Shown here piece by piece: positions 34,984 through 44,948 of a stretch of 64,000 nucleotides of DNA. Every line of letters begins with the position of its first letter. Position 1 is the stretch's first letter. The translations under genes were made by a program, and so were the position numbers. Under the pieces are notes generated by a model, which saw only the letters and a program-made list of their open reading frames with translations, had not been told where the DNA came from and did no database searches. The stretch covers positions 1-64,000 of the forward strand of contig NZ_RZHE01000006.1 of assembly GCF_003989825.1 (NCBI RefSeq), in the 5' to 3' direction. Origin of the DNA: Vreelandella populi. GTDB taxonomy: Bacteria > Pseudomonadota > Gammaproteobacteria > Pseudomonadales > Halomonadaceae.

Positions 34984-35532
34984 TTACGATTGGTTGTCTT
35001 CGGGGTCATGATGAACTACCTTCGCATCGTCCCCGCACTGGGGCTCCTGCAAGAAGGTGTTGCGTACATCCAGCAGCCCCAGATGACTAATGGTGCGGCG
35101 CCCGAGCAGTAGCGGATAGAGCATTTCCTCGCGGTCACGCAGGCTAAATTGCTCTTCATAGATGGTGTCGCCCATACAGACTTCCATCAGCACCACGGGG
35201 CGCTCGTCACGGCCACCTGCTCCACGTACTGTCTGCTCACGGTAAAGCGGTCGCTCTAAGCGGTCGCTAAACTCTTCGCCACTTTCCTGGTCTTCCAGTT
35301 TCAAACGAAAGCGTACCCAATCTTCGCCATCTTTCTCGAAGGTTTCGATATCTCGGGCATCCAGCGATGAAGTCAGGGCACCGCTATCCAGCTTGGCTTT
35401 CACCATGATGCCCCATGGCTCGATAGTGGCATTTTCAACCCAGCCAAACACATCGTCATCGCTTGCCATTACGCTTGAAACCAACGTACCTGCCAATACA
35501 CCACCTAGCAGCGTTTTACCCACAAATCCCAT
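34984..35532 (-). CDS. Retropepsin-like (former 'ATP-dependent zinc protease' family) secreted protein
   Basis: The 182-residue product has an N-terminal signal-like segment (VGKTLLGGVLAGTLVSSVMA) and a PF05618-type core. The core includes the aspartic-protease-like motif KLDSGALTSSLDA and a later LLLGRRTISHLGLLDV block. Family members look like single-domain retropepsins, and the zinc-protease name is historical. Export to the periplasm is likely. ATG at 35532 has AAGGA seven bases upstream; the in-frame ATG at 35562 is less well placed. It follows the MltB-type transglycosylase gene by 37 bp, so a cell-wall role is possible. Confidence 0.8.
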   Translation of the reverse strand: MGFVGKTLLGGVLAGTLVSSVMASDDDVFGWVENATIEPWGIMVKAKLDSGALTSSLDARDIETFEKDGEDWVRFRLKLEDQESGEEFSDRLERPLYREQTVRGAGGRDERPVVLMEVCMGDTIYEEQFSLRDREEMLYPLLLGRRTISHLGLLDVRNTFLQEPQCGDDAKVVHHDPEDNQS

Positions 35533-35569
35533 AACATCATCCTTGGTGAAATAAGCGTTCAATTATTAC

Positions 35570-36832
35570 CTAACGGCTCTGGCGCAACCTTTCAAGCAGC
35601 GACTGCGTGGCAAAGGCATCCGGCGTTAGCCCCTGGTCGCGCTGGAATGCGCGCAACCCTTCCCGGCTATTAGGACCCATCACGCCGTCTGCTCCACCTA
35701 CCGAGTAGCCAGCCTCATTCAAGCGTTGCTGAAGCTCTTTGACATCATCACGGGTCAAAGTTGCTTCATCTCTTGGCCAAGACTGCTGAATCCCTTCGCG
35801 TCCGGCAATTTTATCGGCCAGGGTAGCGACTGCCAGCGCGTAACTGGTAGCGTTGTTGTAGCGTAGAATCGCCCGAAAATTGGGCCCGACAAGAAAGGCA
35901 GGGCCTTCAGCTCCTGCAGGGACAACCACAGCGGCGCTATCAAAACGGGGCAACTCGCCCTGCAAGGCACGCACGCCCTGACTAGCCCACTCGGCGCTGC
36001 TGCGCCGCTCGGTTTGGGCATAATCAAATGACCCCGGAAGCACCACTTCAACGCCCCAGGGCTGGCCAGCTTGCCAGCCGGCCTTGGCGAGATAATTGGC
36101 GGTTGACGCCATTACATCAGGAATACTGCCCCAGATATCGCGGTGCCCATCGCCATCGCCATCAACGGCATAGGCTTCGAAACTGCTGGGAATAAACTGG
36201 GTATGGCCCATGGCGCCTGCCCAGGAGCCTTTCATGCGCTCAACAGAAATATCCCCCTGATCAATAATACGCAGAGCAGCAAGCAGTTCGCCGCGGGCAA
36301 AATCTCGTCGGCGCCCATCGTAAGCCAGGGTCGCTAGCGCCTCAATGGTTGAAAAGTCGCCGAAGTTGCTGCCGTAATTACTCTCAATGCCCCAAATAGC
36401 CACGATGATTTCAGCGGGTACGCCAAAGCGCTGCTGCATCTCAAGCGCTGTTTGCCTGTTTGCCTCCAACTTCTCGCGCCCATTATTGACGCGTGTATCC
36501 GAGGTAGCTGAATCCAGATATTCCCAGACAGGCCGTACAAACTCCGGCTGGTAGCGATCCAGCTCAATTACCCGATCACGATAACGCACCCCATCCAGCG
36601 CTGAGGCAAGCGTTGCCTCGCTAATTCCTTGGGTAGAGGCATGACGACGAAACTCGTCAAGCCACTGGGAGAAATTGGCATAGCGCAGCTCTTGAGCTCC
36701 ACGTGCATCCACTTCAGTCATCAAGTGAGGGCTGGCTTGAACGCTCCCACCGAACAGCATGGAGGCCATGCCCGCGGTAAGTGTTGCATGACGAATAATA
36801 TGGCGAAGCGGTAATTGGGTCTTAAATGGCAT
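35570..36832 (-). CDS. Lytic murein transglycosylase, MltB type with peptidoglycan-binding domain
   Basis: The 420-residue protein cleaves peptidoglycan glycan strands to 1,6-anhydro products in the periplasm. A signal peptide (about 1-33, ending VQAS) precedes an SLT_2 catalytic domain with WGIESNYG (catalytic Glu150) and GSWAGAMGHTQFIPSSF. A C-terminal PG_binding_1 domain (about 355-415) contains VKELQQRLNEAGYSVGGADGVMGP. No lipobox is present, so it is probably soluble. It shares the strand with the retropepsin-like gene downstream. Confidence 0.92.
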   Translation of the reverse strand: MPFKTQLPLRHIIRHATLTAGMASMLFGGSVQASPHLMTEVDARGAQELRYANFSQWLDEFRRHASTQGISEATLASALDGVRYRDRVIELDRYQPEFVRPVWEYLDSATSDTRVNNGREKLEANRQTALEMQQRFGVPAEIIVAIWGIESNYGSNFGDFSTIEALATLAYDGRRRDFARGELLAALRIIDQGDISVERMKGSWAGAMGHTQFIPSSFEAYAVDGDGDGHRDIWGSIPDVMASTANYLAKAGWQAGQPWGVEVVLPGSFDYAQTERRSSAEWASQGVRALQGELPRFDSAAVVVPAGAEGPAFLVGPNFRAILRYNNATSYALAVATLADKIAGREGIQQSWPRDEATLTRDDVKELQQRLNEAGYSVGGADGVMGPNSREGLRAFQRDQGLTPDAFATQSLLERLRQSR

Positions 36833-37004
36833 AGCGTCTATCCTTGGGCAGTCCTTGGCATGGCTGATAATGGATCAGAAAATAACTAGATACCAGACTT
36901 TGTACGAAAACGGCCGTGCACACTGACCTCACATATCCACCCAAGCCTTATCAACTCCTGAACCTAAAACAGGCGTTTCCAATTACCAGCTACCGTCAGC
37001 GCTT

Positions 37005-38423
37005 TTACTCGTCCGTCTCTTCAAGCTCGGTTCTCGCAATCAGCCAGCGCTGCCACTCACCAGGTATTACATAGGGTTTGGCAAATTGAGTGGGCGCACT
37101 TCGCCACGGCTGATGACGTTCAACCCCATAAGGCAGTGAGTCCAGGGCAGGCAGCCAGTAAGCTACATACAGACCTTTAGGATCGTAGTAGCTTGCCTGC
37201 TTAAGTACGTTGAAGTAGCGGTCGTGACGCGAGTCACGCCCCACCCCTGCGATATAGCGCCAGTTACCCCAGTTACTGGCAACGTCGTAGTCAATCAAGC
37301 AGTGTTCAAACCACCGGGCGCCCAAGCGCCAGTCGACGTTCAAGTCCTTCACCAGGAAGCTGGCTACGTTCTGCCGCGCTCGGTTAGAGATCCAGCCCGT
37401 ATGACGCAGTTCCAGCATCGCAGCATCGATAAACGGCACCCCGGTTTTGCCCTCGCGCCACGTATTGAATGCCTGACATGGGGCTGGAAGTGGTTGAGGA
37501 CCAAACAGCTTAGCTCCTTCAAGGCAGGCCGCCAGATGAAAGTATTCACGCCATAAAAGCTCAAATGTGATCCACTGGCTGGATTCGTCGCTACCGTGCG
37601 TTTGCTCCCAAGCATTCACCGCATCGTGAACCTGACGCGCTGACAGGCAGCCACGCGCCAGCCAAGCTGAAAACCGTGTTGAAAAATCGGCTCCGAGTAG
37701 GCCGTTGCGGGTTTTTTTATACTTGGCGGGGCCATTCTGGCGCCAGATGTAGTGTTGCATGCGCTCATTGGCAGCGTTCTCACCGCCTACATATACAACG
37801 GCCTGGCGCTCATCGGGCTGCCAATGGGCTGTTTGCGCGCATACCGACTTCAGCGGAGGAAACCCCCGAGGCGCCTCTGGCCAGCCAGGGAGCGTAATGG
37901 GTGCCGCGAATGCTTGAGGAATAGAGCAGTCTTTCTCTACACAGCGGCGAAACGCTGAAAAACTTTCCGGTAATTCGTCAAGCTCGAAGGGAAGCGAGCC
38001 GCAATCTAAAAGCCGGCCACTTTCCATTACGCTGAGCGTAGAGGTGCTGGGTAGTGTCTGGGCAACCTTTTGGATCTGCAGCGACTCTTCAAACCCCGGG
38101 TGCCGAGCAACGCGCACTTCGCGGGCGTTATATGAGGTCGCTAGCTGCACGACGGCTTCAGCAGGATTGCCAATACGTACCAGCAAGTCGCTGCCTAGCT
38201 GTAGCAGCTCTCCGCGCAGTTCCATCAAACTTTGCCATAAAAACCGTAATCGAGCAGGACCGATACGTGGCGTTGGCTCGCCCTCAATCACTGGTGCAAG
38301 CCACTGGCTATTCAGAACATAGAGACACAACAACTGGTCAGGTCTTGAAGTAAATCTTAGTAAGGGGTTATCGGCGACACGCAAATCGTCTTGCAACCAG
38401 ACTATGTCGATCGTGTTGTTCAT
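37005..38423 (-). CDS. Cryptochrome/DNA photolyase family protein (CRY-DASH like)
   Basis: The 472-residue protein has an N-terminal photolyase domain (VWLQDDLRVADNPLL) and a C-terminal FAD-binding domain. The latter contains GPAKYKKTRNGLLGADFSTRFSAWLARGCLSARQV, WREYFHLA, ELRHTGWISNRARQNVASFLVKDLNVDWRLGARWFEHCLIDYDVASNWGNW and GVGRDSRHDRYFN. The combination resembles CRY-DASH proteins, which repair pyrimidine dimers mainly in single-stranded DNA or act in blue-light signalling. ATG at 38423 has AGGAGG upstream and is preferred over the longer frame to 38513. Its leader of about 200 bases holds a TGTACA-type repeat next to a -10 box. Confidence 0.88.
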   Translation of the reverse strand: MNNTIDIVWLQDDLRVADNPLLRFTSRPDQLLCLYVLNSQWLAPVIEGEPTPRIGPARLRFLWQSLMELRGELLQLGSDLLVRIGNPAEAVVQLATSYNAREVRVARHPGFEESLQIQKVAQTLPSTSTLSVMESGRLLDCGSLPFELDELPESFSAFRRCVEKDCSIPQAFAAPITLPGWPEAPRGFPPLKSVCAQTAHWQPDERQAVVYVGGENAANERMQHYIWRQNGPAKYKKTRNGLLGADFSTRFSAWLARGCLSARQVHDAVNAWEQTHGSDESSQWITFELLWREYFHLAACLEGAKLFGPQPLPAPCQAFNTWREGKTGVPFIDAAMLELRHTGWISNRARQNVASFLVKDLNVDWRLGARWFEHCLIDYDVASNWGNWRYIAGVGRDSRHDRYFNVLKQASYYDPKGLYVAYWLPALDSLPYGVERHQPWRSAPTQFAKPYVIPGEWQRWLIARTELEETDE

Positions 38424-38629
38424 GATCTTGCCTCCTCGGCATGCGTTGCTGTCTGGTTTTATCGTGGCCGCGCGTGTTGCAGTAACACACGGCCCCAGCA
38501 GCGCGCTTATCATCCAATAAAATAAGCGTTGGTATTGCTTAAACGCACACTGAATGCGTCAGGTAAACAGGTATCGCCAGGGTTTATAAGGTAGATACGG
38601 TTGGCGAACCAAAAACATGGACATCATAA

Positions 38630-38653
38630 CTTATACAGTACAATTACTGTACA
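38630..38653 (-). promoter_or_regulatory. Operator-like repeat overlapping the cryptochrome promoter
   Basis: Read on the minus strand, TGTACA (38653-38648) and TGTATA (38637-38632) are separated by 10 bp, with a further TTGTAC between them. This gives two TGTAC units with an 11-bp period. The same bases form an 18-bp inverted repeat (TACAGTA-CAAT-TACTGTA, 38634-38651). A -10-like TATAAG (38635-38630) overlaps the second half. TGTACA-type repeats are the binding sites of MerR-family light regulators (CarH/LitR). No such regulator gene is in the window. Confidence 0.5.
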
Positions 38654-38696
38654 TAAACATTTAGATTAAGTTTTAAAGGCATACCTTTTTGCTAGC

Positions 38697-38726
38697 TATA
38701 AAAAAAGCCATCCGAAGATGGCTTTT
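38697..38726 (-). terminator. Rho-independent terminator of the mrp operon
   Basis: The stem GCCATC/GATGGC with a 4-nt loop is flanked by A and T runs. On the minus strand the stem is followed by seven T residues, about 30 bases after the mrpG stop. Confidence 0.9.
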
Positions 38727-38753
38727 CCGAATTAATCGCTGTTAACCCCTTAC

Positions 38754-39158
38754 TTAATCAGGGTCGTTGGCTCGGGGCTGGCGCTTGGCATTTTCATGGG
38801 TTTCCAGCCCACTTTTTAACTCATGGGTTAGCGGGTCATAGTTGGGCCGCAGCTCATCTTTCACCGTACCACTCCAGAGCCGTGAGCCTACAAAGTAACC
38901 AGCACGGCCAATAACATGCGCCGCTACAGGGGCCGTCATCAGGATGAACACGATGATGGCAAAAGAACGGGCGACAACCCCTACTTCAGCAAAATGCATG
39001 GCGGCCGCCAGCATAATCAAAATAACGCCCAGGGCGGCTGCCTTGGTAGTGGCATGCATACGTGTTAACAGATCGGGCAGGCGTAACAAACCGACCGCTG
39101 CCAATAACATGAACAGAGAGCCTGTGATTAAAAGCCCCCCTTTTATGGCCTCAATCAT
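38754..39158 (-). CDS. mrpG: Na+/H+ antiporter subunit G
   Basis: MrpG is a small subunit of the multi-subunit Mrp cation/proton antiporter. The 134-residue protein has three membrane helices (about 4-25, 33-53 and 60-85) with the family motif GLLRLPDLLTRMHATTKAAALG and a charged cytoplasmic tail. ATG at 39158 is preceded by GGAGG and overlaps the end of mrpF by 8 bp; the longer frame to 39197 is not needed. It is the last gene of the operon and is followed by a strong terminator. Confidence 0.93.
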   Translation of the reverse strand: MIEAIKGGLLITGSLFMLLAAVGLLRLPDLLTRMHATTKAAALGVILIMLAAAMHFAEVGVVARSFAIIVFILMTAPVAAHVIGRAGYFVGSRLWSGTVKDELRPNYDPLTHELKSGLETHENAKRQPRANDPD

Positions 39159-39420
39159 CGCGCGGTCCTCCCCGTTCCAGAAAACGTGCAAAGCCAATAG
39201 CGGCCAGAAAGCCCATCAGCGCAATAACAATGGCGGCATCCAGAAAGCTGGCCACACCTGACTGAATGGCATAAACCCCTACTAGCCCGACCACGGTCGT
39301 GGAGAACAGTTCAAGCGCCACGACCCGGTCAGGGAGGCTTGGCCCACGCACTACTCGAACAAAGGCCAATATCAACGCAAAACCCATGATGACCTGACTT
39401 ATTAACAGTACCGTATCCAT
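39151..39420 (-). CDS. mrpF: Na+/H+ antiporter subunit F
   Basis: The 89-residue subunit has three membrane helices and the family motif RVVRGPSLPDRVVALELFSTTVVGLVGVYA. Its start shares one base with the mrpE stop (TAATG), so translation is coupled. It overlaps mrpG downstream. Confidence 0.94.
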   Translation of the reverse strand: MDTVLLISQVIMGFALILAFVRVVRGPSLPDRVVALELFSTTVVGLVGVYAIQSGVASFLDAAIVIALMGFLAAIGFARFLERGGPRDD

Positions 39421-39893
39421 TAGCGAAATAACTCCAGGGCCCGGTGCTCCATTTCTTTCAGGTTCCGGCGCAGCTCTTCTTCATCATCAAGAAACATGGC
39501 ATGGATATAAAGTACTTTGCGGTCGTCGGAAACGTCCAGGCTCAAAGTGCCCGGCGTTAAGGAGATCAGGTTGGCGACCATGGTGATTTCCATTTCAGTA
39601 CGTGCAGAAAGCGGCATGGCAATCACACCGGGCTGCATATGCCAGGGCGGCGTCACGATATCGAACGCAACGCGCAGGTTGGCTTGTACAAGCTCTTTCA
39701 GGAAAAACCCCAGAAACCCAATAATTCGCGGTATTCGCGCAGGATATCCCTTAAGAGCACTCACCTGAGGCTCAATGAGCACCAGGGCAATATAACCAAA
39801 AACCATGCCTACCAGTAGGTTCAGGCCTGAAAAGTCGCCGCTTAGCAATACCCACGCCAAGCCGAGAAGCAGGTTCCAGATAGCGCCGGTCAT
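39420..39893 (-). CDS. mrpE: Na+/H+ antiporter subunit E
   Basis: The 157-residue subunit has two N-terminal membrane helices and a cytoplasmic domain. The family pattern FFLKELVQANLRVAFDIVTPPWHMQPGVIAMPL is followed by LISLTPGTLSLDVSDDRKVLYIHAM. It overlaps mrpD by 4 bp (ATGA). Confidence 0.95.
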   Translation of the reverse strand: MTGAIWNLLLGLAWVLLSGDFSGLNLLVGMVFGYIALVLIEPQVSALKGYPARIPRIIGFLGFFLKELVQANLRVAFDIVTPPWHMQPGVIAMPLSARTEMEITMVANLISLTPGTLSLDVSDDRKVLYIHAMFLDDEEELRRNLKEMEHRALELFR

Positions 39894-41491
39894 GGGGTTT
39901 CCTCCCCGCCAATAGTGTCCGCCTCGACGTGTAACTCACCCGTCTCCAGCAAGGCCTCCTCGGCACTGGCCGAGACGCCCAGCACCGCCTCGATATAGCC
40001 GTCCGGCTCAAACAGCTGATCGCCAATCATATTCATTACGAACATGATAGGTTCGGCAAAAATACCTATCAGGAGTGAAAACAGAGCCAGCACAGCGACC
40101 GGCAGATACATCATCCACAGGCTTGGCTTGATCAAACGGCCATCGTCACCGCCAGGCGTGCTGGACACCGGCACATGGTTCTCTTCCGGCAACGCCTTCC
40201 AGAACACTTCATTCCAAATCTTGACCATGGAATAAAGCGTCATTAAGCCCACCGCCAGAGCAATGCCAGTCACTACATACGCCTCGGCTTCGATACCTGC
40301 GCGCACAATCACGAACTTGGCAAAAAAGCCCGATAGCGGCGGCACCCCAGCCAGCGAAAAGGCAGAGATAAAGAAGGCCACGGCAAGCCAGGGGCGCTCT
40401 TTATAAAGCCCGCCCATTTTTTTCAGCTGGTAGGTGCCTTGCAAGCGGTGCGTAATACCGCTGATCAAAAACAGATTCGTCTTGACCACGATGTTATGCA
40501 TGATGGCAAATACGCCACCGGCAATTGCCAGCGGAGTGTATAGCGCCAGCCCCAGAATCATGTAACCAATCTGGCTGACGATGTGAAACGAGAGAATACG
40601 CCGGAACTCGTACTGCGCCGCCGCACCCAGCACACCGGTCACCATGGTAAGCACGGCCCCCCAGAGCATAATATCCTGCAGGTAGCCCATGCTTTGATCA
40701 AAGATTAAAGTGAATACGCGGAAGAGCGCGTATACCCCTACCTTAGTCAAAAGGCCTGCAAAAAGCGCTGAAACCGCGACGGGTGGCGTATGGTAGGAAG
40801 CCGGGAGCCAGAAAAACAGAGGGAACGCTGCGGCCTTGATACCGAAAGCCACCATGAACATGACGGCAAGCACCTCCACCATGCCATCGTGCTCAGCCAC
40901 TTCTATTCGTAGCGCGATATCTGCCATGTTCAGGGTGCCAACGGTACCGTAAAGCAGGCCAACTGCGGTTAAAAAGATAACCGAAGCCAGCAGGTTCAAC
41001 GTTACATACTTGATTGCCCCTTCCATCTGCGCCCGCTCACCGCCCAGAATCAGCAAGGCAAAGGAGGCCACCAACATGACTTCAAACCACACGTAGAGAT
41101 TGAAGATGTCACCGGTCAGGAAGGCGCCTGCCACCCCGGCGAGCAGCAGGTGCATCAGCGGATAGTAGCCAAACTTTTCATGCCCGCGCCCGGTGGTGGC
41201 CAGCGAATAGATCCCCATGGCCAGTCCAATGATACCGGTCATCAGAATCATCACCGCGCTTAGCATATCGGCGATCAGGGTAATCCCGAATGGGGCCGGC
41301 CAGCTCCCCATCTGCATGGTGATATAGCCTTCAGAAAGCGTGGCTACAAACAGCCAGAGGCTAGCAACCAGTAGCGCGATATTGCCAGCGACGGCGACAA
41401 ACCGCTGCATCGGGCGTGAACGCCAGAACAGCAGGGAAACCGCCCCGGAAAGCAGGGGTAAAAGAACGGGAAGAGCAACTTCAGGCCTCAC
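39890..41491 (-). CDS. mrpD: Na+/H+ antiporter subunit D
   Basis: MrpD is related to proton-pumping complex I subunits NuoL/M/N. The 533-residue protein has about 14 membrane helices. It contains the conserved helix motifs [21 protein letters not shown] and [39 protein letters not shown], including the Glu and Lys residues of the proton path. It overlaps mrpC and mrpE by 4 bp on each side. Confidence 0.96.
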   Translation of the reverse strand: MRPEVALPVLLPLLSGAVSLLFWRSRPMQRFVAVAGNIALLVASLWLFVATLSEGYITMQMGSWPAPFGITLIADMLSAVMILMTGIIGLAMGIYSLATTGRGHEKFGYYPLMHLLLAGVAGAFLTGDIFNLYVWFEVMLVASFALLILGGERAQMEGAIKYVTLNLLASVIFLTAVGLLYGTVGTLNMADIALRIEVAEHDGMVEVLAVMFMVAFGIKAAAFPLFFWLPASYHTPPVAVSALFAGLLTKVGVYALFRVFTLIFDQSMGYLQDIMLWGAVLTMVTGVLGAAAQYEFRRILSFHIVSQIGYMILGLALYTPLAIAGGVFAIMHNIVVKTNLFLISGITHRLQGTYQLKKMGGLYKERPWLAVAFFISAFSLAGVPPLSGFFAKFVIVRAGIEAEAYVVTGIALAVGLMTLYSMVKIWNEVFWKALPEENHVPVSSTPGGDDGRLIKPSLWMMYLPVAVLALFSLLIGIFAEPIMFVMNMIGDQLFEPDGYIEAVLGVSASAEEALLETGELHVEADTIGGEETP

Positions 41492-41835
41492 GTGTCGGTA
41501 TCCTTCATCTTATCCAGATCATCGGCCTTGACCACTTCATAGGCGCGGCGAATCAACACCACGGCAAAAGCCAATACCCCAAACGCGATCACAATGGCGG
41601 TCAGAACAACCGCTTGAGGCAACGGGTCGGCAACATCCCCTACCGGCTGAAGCATGCCTTCAGGAATCAATGGCGGCGCACCACGGGTCATTCCCGCCGT
41701 CGTAAAGATCAACAAGTTGGCAGCGTTGGAAAGCAGCAGCAGTCCGATCACCAGCTTCACGATGGAGCGTCGCAACATCATGAAAATGGCCGTTGCATAC
41801 AAAATCCCAATCGCCAGCGCCATTAACGGTTCCAT
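41488..41835 (-). CDS. mrpC: Na+/H+ antiporter subunit C
   Basis: MrpC is a NuoK-like subunit. The 115-residue protein has three helices and the motif [26 protein letters not shown]. It lies 18 bp after mrpB and overlaps mrpD by 4 bp. Confidence 0.95.
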   Translation of the reverse strand: MEPLMALAIGILYATAIFMMLRRSIVKLVIGLLLLSNAANLLIFTTAGMTRGAPPLIPEGMLQPVGDVADPLPQAVVLTAIVIAFGVLAFAVVLIRRAYEVVKADDLDKMKDTDT

Positions 41836-41853
41836 ACGTGTCCTCCGCTTACC

Positions 41854-42285
41854 TTAAGGCTCATCCTTGTCCACCTCCATTAAGGCCATGACCATGCCAA
41901 CTACCGAACCTAGCACCGCCAGATAAACGCCAATATCGAAAATCAGCGGCGTTGATGCCTTGAATTCAACCACTGGGATCGTCCACCATTGGGCCGTTAA
42001 AAATGGCTGGCCCATAAACCAGGAAGGTAGTACCGATATCATGCCCAGCAGCAGACCCACGCCAATCAAGTCGCGTGGGTCTACCATGCGTAACACTTCT
42101 TTTGTGGCACTCACCCCGAAAGCCAGCAGGTAGAGCGTGAACGCCCCCGCCGCGACCAGCCCGGCAATAAAACCGCCGCCAGGTTCATCGTGCCCCCGAA
42201 GCAGTAGAAACACCGAGAACATCAGCTGCAACGGCATTAAAAAACGCGCGGCCGTATTGAGAATGATCGTCCCTGACTTAACCAT
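41854..42285 (-). CDS. mrpB: Na+/H+ antiporter subunit B
   Basis: The 143-residue subunit has four membrane helices and the family motif [31 protein letters not shown]. Its start overlaps mrpA by 8 bp. In Mrp complexes it packs against the end of MrpA. Confidence 0.95.
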   Translation of the reverse strand: MVKSGTIILNTAARFLMPLQLMFSVFLLLRGHDEPGGGFIAGLVAAGAFTLYLLAFGVSATKEVLRMVDPRDLIGVGLLLGMISVLPSWFMGQPFLTAQWWTIPVVEFKASTPLIFDIGVYLAVLGSVVGMVMALMEVDKDEP

Positions 42286-44629
42286 CGTACGGCTCCTTGG
42301 TATCTGTCTTGCTGCCTTCAGCGGCCGTTTTAGGACTCTCCGGTTCGTGGCGCAGCTTGAGCATAGCGATCACCCCGATAGCCGCTAGCGCCAGTACAAA
42401 CATCTCGCCCAGGGTATCCAGCGCCCGGTAGTCGACCAAAATAACGTTGACGATATTGCGCCCGTGAGCGAGCGGCGCGCTGTTTTCCACCATATAGGTG
42501 GAAATGGACTCAAACTGGTCGATGCTCCAGGCCGTCATGATCAATAGGAACATCAGAATGCCCATCATCGCCGCTACCGAACCATCACGAATTCGCTCAA
42601 GATTGGTGGAAAGATGCGAAAAGCGCGGCAGCCTGAAGAGCACCAGCACCAGCAGGATAACCGTGAGGGTTTCAACCAGAAGCTGAGTAATGCCCAAGTC
42701 GGGTGCGCTAAACAGGATAAACACAAGCGCAATAGAGAAGCCCATAATGCCCACCGATGCCACAGCGCCAAGCCGCGAGCGGGTAATGGTGGCAAACAGG
42801 GCGCTCATGGTCATGGTGCCTACCACAATGATTTCGTGGAATCGTACATCAAGGTCAAAGGCGATAAGCGGCGAGTGGCGCACCAGTATGGAGTTGCCAA
42901 TCAGCGCGATTAGAACAACCAGCATGACCAGGATATAGTTACGCATATAGCCGTTCTGGAGTATGCGGGTCTGCCATTCGGAAAACTGCACCACACCATT
43001 CAGCAAGTGCTCATAGCCGGCTTCAGGGCCATGGCGCATGATGGGCGCCAGCAGTGAAAGCCTGGCACGCACGTTGTCCCAATATTTAAACAGCAGAAAG
43101 CCCAGGCCAAGGCTTACGACCGACATGATCAATGCCAGATTAACGCCATACCAGAGCGACAGCGTTATCTCCACGGGTTGGCCCGCCACAGCGCTCGCCG
43201 CCGAGGTTAGCAACGCATCAGCGCCGAACATCGCTGGCGCTATGCCAAATACCACGGAGCCTACACTTAAGAGCCCTGGACCAATCAGCATACTGAAGGG
43301 TGCCTCATGAGGCACTTTAGGCGTTTGGCGACGCGTTCCATAAAAAGGACGCAATGCAATAATGGCGGCAACGGCAATAGTGAGCACCGCGCTAATGAAG
43401 ACAAATGGAACCAGCAAACCTCGGTAACCCTCGGCCCCCAGCACTGCCTCAAACTGAAGTTCCTTAGCAATAAAGCCGAACATGGGCGGCACTCCAGCAA
43501 GTGACAGTGCAGCCACTAGGGCAATCATGGCTGTTACCGGCATCAGCGGCCGCAGCCCACCCATGGCCGTCACATCCTTAGTGCCTGTTTCGTGGTCCAG
43601 GTTACCTGCCACCATGAACAACGCCCCCTTGTACAGGGAGTGCGCAAGCAAGAAAGTGACAAACGCCGTCATGGCATACTCAGTACCAATGCCCAGCAGC
43701 ATCGTCAGCGTACCCAGCGCCATGATGGTTGAATACGCCAACAGCTTTTTGACATTGGTATGGTGAATGGCCAAAAAGGCACCCACCAGCAGCGTCGTCC
43801 CCCCCACCAAGGAAAGAATACCCACCCAGAGAGCCGTGCCACCCAATTCCGGCTGTAACCGTGCAAGCAAATAAATACCTGCTTTTACCATTGTGGCGGA
43901 GTGCAGGTAGGCGGATACCGGCGTTGGCGCGGCCATCGCATTGGGTAGCCAGAAATGAAACGGAAACTGGGCTGACTTGGTAAAGGCGCCTAACAGCAGG
44001 CAGATTAGCATGGGGGTGTAAAGTGCATGGTCGCGCAGGTCGGTTTCCATGGCACGAATATCGCTTAACGACCAGCTGTCACTGGCAACCCCCAACAATA
44101 CCAGCCCCGCCATTAAGGCGAGCCCGCCCGCAAAAGTGACAAAAAGCCCTTGGCGGGCAGATTTGCGAGCCTGCAAATCGGCATGGTTAAAGCCAATCAG
44201 CAGATAAGAGGTAATACTGGTCAGCTCCCAGAAAATGAACAGCGTAACCAGCCCGTCTGCCAGAACAAGACCCAACATGGAAACCATAAACGCCATCAGC
44301 GCTATATGGAATCGCGCGATATCTGGGTGCCCTTTTAAATAGCCGCCCGCATAAATAAATACGCAGGCGCCAATTACGGTGATCAATAGGCCAAACAGCA
44401 ATGACAGGCCGTCGAGCAAAAAGGTAAGACTGATCCCCAGTGAGGGCACCCACTGCCACTCTAAAAGCAGCGAGCCTTCTTCAATAATCGTGGGGGCCTG
44501 GGAGAATAACCAACCAGCGATCAGCGCAGGAAAAAGAGCCAGTACCCAGCTTGTACGGTCTGCAAACCAGCGATGCATTAGTGGCGCAAGCGCGGCTAAC
44601 ACAAACCCCATTAAGACGGCGAATTGCAT
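42278..44629 (-). CDS. mrpA: Na+/H+ antiporter subunit A
   Basis: MrpA is the largest subunit, related to NuoL, and is essential for Na+ and alkali resistance. The 783-residue protein has about 20 membrane helices. Motifs include [56 protein letters not shown] and the later domain [27 protein letters not shown] that corresponds to the MbhD/NuoJ-like part. AGGAG precedes the ATG. It is the first gene of the mrpABCDEFG operon, which helps explain growth in salty, alkaline conditions. Confidence 0.97.
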   Translation of the reverse strand: MQFAVLMGFVLAALAPLMHRWFADRTSWVLALFPALIAGWLFSQAPTIIEEGSLLLEWQWVPSLGISLTFLLDGLSLLFGLLITVIGACVFIYAGGYLKGHPDIARFHIALMAFMVSMLGLVLADGLVTLFIFWELTSITSYLLIGFNHADLQARKSARQGLFVTFAGGLALMAGLVLLGVASDSWSLSDIRAMETDLRDHALYTPMLICLLLGAFTKSAQFPFHFWLPNAMAAPTPVSAYLHSATMVKAGIYLLARLQPELGGTALWVGILSLVGGTTLLVGAFLAIHHTNVKKLLAYSTIMALGTLTMLLGIGTEYAMTAFVTFLLAHSLYKGALFMVAGNLDHETGTKDVTAMGGLRPLMPVTAMIALVAALSLAGVPPMFGFIAKELQFEAVLGAEGYRGLLVPFVFISAVLTIAVAAIIALRPFYGTRRQTPKVPHEAPFSMLIGPGLLSVGSVVFGIAPAMFGADALLTSAASAVAGQPVEITLSLWYGVNLALIMSVVSLGLGFLLFKYWDNVRARLSLLAPIMRHGPEAGYEHLLNGVVQFSEWQTRILQNGYMRNYILVMLVVLIALIGNSILVRHSPLIAFDLDVRFHEIIVVGTMTMSALFATITRSRLGAVASVGIMGFSIALVFILFSAPDLGITQLLVETLTVILLVLVLFRLPRFSHLSTNLERIRDGSVAAMMGILMFLLIMTAWSIDQFESISTYMVENSAPLAHGRNIVNVILVDYRALDTLGEMFVLALAAIGVIAMLKLRHEPESPKTAAEGSKTDTKEPYDG

Positions 44630-44948
44630 CTAGCGATATCTCCTGAGTAACAGTCCCACGCTGGGCGGGTCCTTGTGACGTACGGGGCCTCTCATGGCAA
44701 GCGGACAACGTGGTCCATGTCACCCGCTTTTTACCCAACAAACCTGTGTATAGCGCAAAGCGCCCTGCTTTTTGCAATCAGGCAGTCGCGCTTTAATTAG
44801 CGCGCTAAACGTTAACTAGAGATGATCTAAAGTCGTAGACTCTATAACAGACAACCAGCTGTTACCAGCCACCCCTTTAAACGAAATCAACTAGATAGCT
44901 TGCTTATTTTTATTAATGTGTTTTAACTGGTAATTGTTTTCATGCTAA
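44630..44948. other. Intergenic region with probable mrp promoter and a 12-bp palindrome
   Basis: No gene is supported. The minus-strand promoter for mrpA must lie here. A weak candidate is TTGCAA with TATACA and a 19-bp spacer, read on the minus strand around 44780 to 44750. A perfect palindrome, TTAGCGCGCTAA, lies at 44797-44808 just upstream of that candidate and could be an operator. No clear terminator for hemH is visible. Confidence 0.5.

Larger units (their letters stand above)
38424..38753. other. Regulatory gap between the cryptochrome gene and the mrp operon
   Basis: No gene is supported. The stretch holds the cryptochrome promoter and operator-like repeat (38630-38653) and the mrp terminator (38697-38726). 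Between 38424 and 38620 lies an untranslated leader of about 200 bases with no recognisable riboswitch. Confidence 0.6.

Noticed and set aside
38634..38651. Inverted repeat upstream of the cryptochrome gene as a LexA (SOS) box
   Set aside because: LexA boxes in gammaproteobacteria read CTGT-N8-ACAG. Here the arms are in the opposite order (ACAG...CTGT), so the site does not fit.
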